From Megachile rotundata (Eukaryota > Arthropoda > Insecta > Hymenoptera > Megachilidae), in the NCBI RefSeq assembly GCF_050947335.1, contig NC_134997.1:4030001-4094000 (forward strand): 64,000 bases of DNA, given 5' to 3'. The notes under the pieces were generated by a model. It had not been told where the DNA came from, did not search any database, and saw only the letters and a list, made by a program, of their open reading frames with translations. The translations under genes and the position numbers were made by a program. This document shows positions 63,286-64,000 of this stretch, piece by piece. Positions within the stretch are counted from its first letter, which is position 1. Each line of letters starts with the position of its first letter.

Positions 63286-64000
63286 ATGGATACAATAAAG
63301 AAAGATCTGCTTGTGCCAACAAAATATATAAAAGTAATAGATGGCAGAATTTGCTTAACTGTTCATAGAAATTGGCTTACTAATTTACAAACTGTTGGTC
63401 CGATTTCTTTTCTTAATCATGAACGATTGAGTGATGATGAAATTGCAGCTCAGCCTATGCTGGATGAATTAGGCCCAGACTGGATGCGAATATATGTTAG
63501 AGTACGTTAGTTTTCATTTATTAGATTAATGTATTAATTATAACTATATATTGTGCATAACATATTACTTTAAGTAGTATTGCAATACTTTTAAAATCAT
63601 GTAATTTTAGGTGTACGAGAAACAACATAAGTATGCTGTTCCACTTCCAAGGGGAAGGCATACAAGCGGAAATACTCAAGCAGATTTAACATTTTCACAA
63701 TTGATGCATTATGTGGCAGAGACTAACTATAGAAATTTATGGAAGGAGTGTTATAAAAAATATTATAGTAAATATTTTAAATGATTTTGAATATATTATA
63801 TTTTTTCTTAAATTATAATAAATTTATGTGTATATATATGTATGTATGTATATATTTATATATGTTAAGTCATGCCTTTAGGAATATATATAACTTTGAT
63901 TATTTATATATATAGGTCCATGGAATTGTATAGAACAGAGAGATCAATGCAACATAACTGCTAATGTAAGCGATACATCAATTATGCAAGAAGTACTACA
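63286..64000 (+). CDS. Unrecognised conserved-looking protein, N-terminal part
   Basis: Exon 1 (63286-63501), exon 2 (63611-63767) and exon 3 (63916 to the window edge) join in phase. I do not recognise the family. The first 72 residues (MDTIKKDLLVPTKYIKV...) are soluble with a tryptophan-rich pattern (HRNWLTNL, GPDWMRIYVR). Next come a basic stretch (PLPRGRHTSG), an aromatic stretch (NLWKECYKKYY) and, across the second splice, SPWNCIEQRDQC. No signal peptide or membrane helix is seen. If the second intron were kept, the frame would end at 63783; splicing at A|GTAAAT...TATAG keeps it open for 28 more codons to the edge. ATG context AAAATGG is good. Confidence 0.6.

Overview
This is an AT-rich animal nuclear sequence with short spliced genes and canonical GT-AG introns, most probably from an insect and perhaps a hymenopteran. 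It carries an egghead-type mannosyltransferase (arthropod glycolipid synthesis), a TER94/VCP of 801 aa and a clathrin heavy chain of 1678 aa, both the usual insect lengths, and abundant small inverted-repeat elements. Species cannot be fixed from the sequence alone. Gene models below were assembled by hand from splice sites whose reading phases join without a break.

Layout, left to right. 0-3 kb: N-terminal exons of an axonemal dynein heavy chain (minus, running off the left edge). 3.6-4.9 kb: LEPROT/Vps55 (minus). 6-11 kb: TER94/VCP (plus). 14.4-21.7 kb: WIPI2/Atg18 (minus), with a long palindromic mobile element in one intron. 23-25.4 kb: MMD-type PAQR protein (plus). 26.9-27.7 kb: TMEM186-like protein (plus), tail to tail with mRpS7 (27.7-29.2 kb, minus). 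30.35-31.3 kb: POP4/Rpp29 (plus), sharing an upstream region with mRpS7 that holds two nested mobile elements and three NRF-1-like sites. 33.9-42.8 kb: clathrin heavy chain (minus). 44.3-45.6 kb: RpLP2 (minus). 45.65-51.22 kb: a very young LTR retrotransposon (minus) next to the RpLP2 promoter. 51.2-56.6 kb: a mosaic of repeats. 57.8-59.3 kb: egghead (plus). 63.3 kb to the right edge: the first exons of an unrecognised gene (plus).

Functionally this is a housekeeping neighbourhood, not an operon: protein quality control (TER94), autophagy (WIPI2), endocytosis and endosomal sorting (clathrin, LEPROT), translation (RpLP2, mRpS7), RNA processing (POP4) and glycolipid synthesis (egghead). The distinctive content is mobile: the LTR element has two 863-bp LTRs differing at two seen positions, and encodes one intact 965-codon ORF with an integrase but no reverse transcriptase; a hAT-type MITE supplies NRF-1-like sites to a shared promoter and is split by a second MITE family; and a 0.55-kb inverted repeat pair flanks about 3 kb of decayed DNA. 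No CRISPR arrays, tRNA or rRNA genes were seen.
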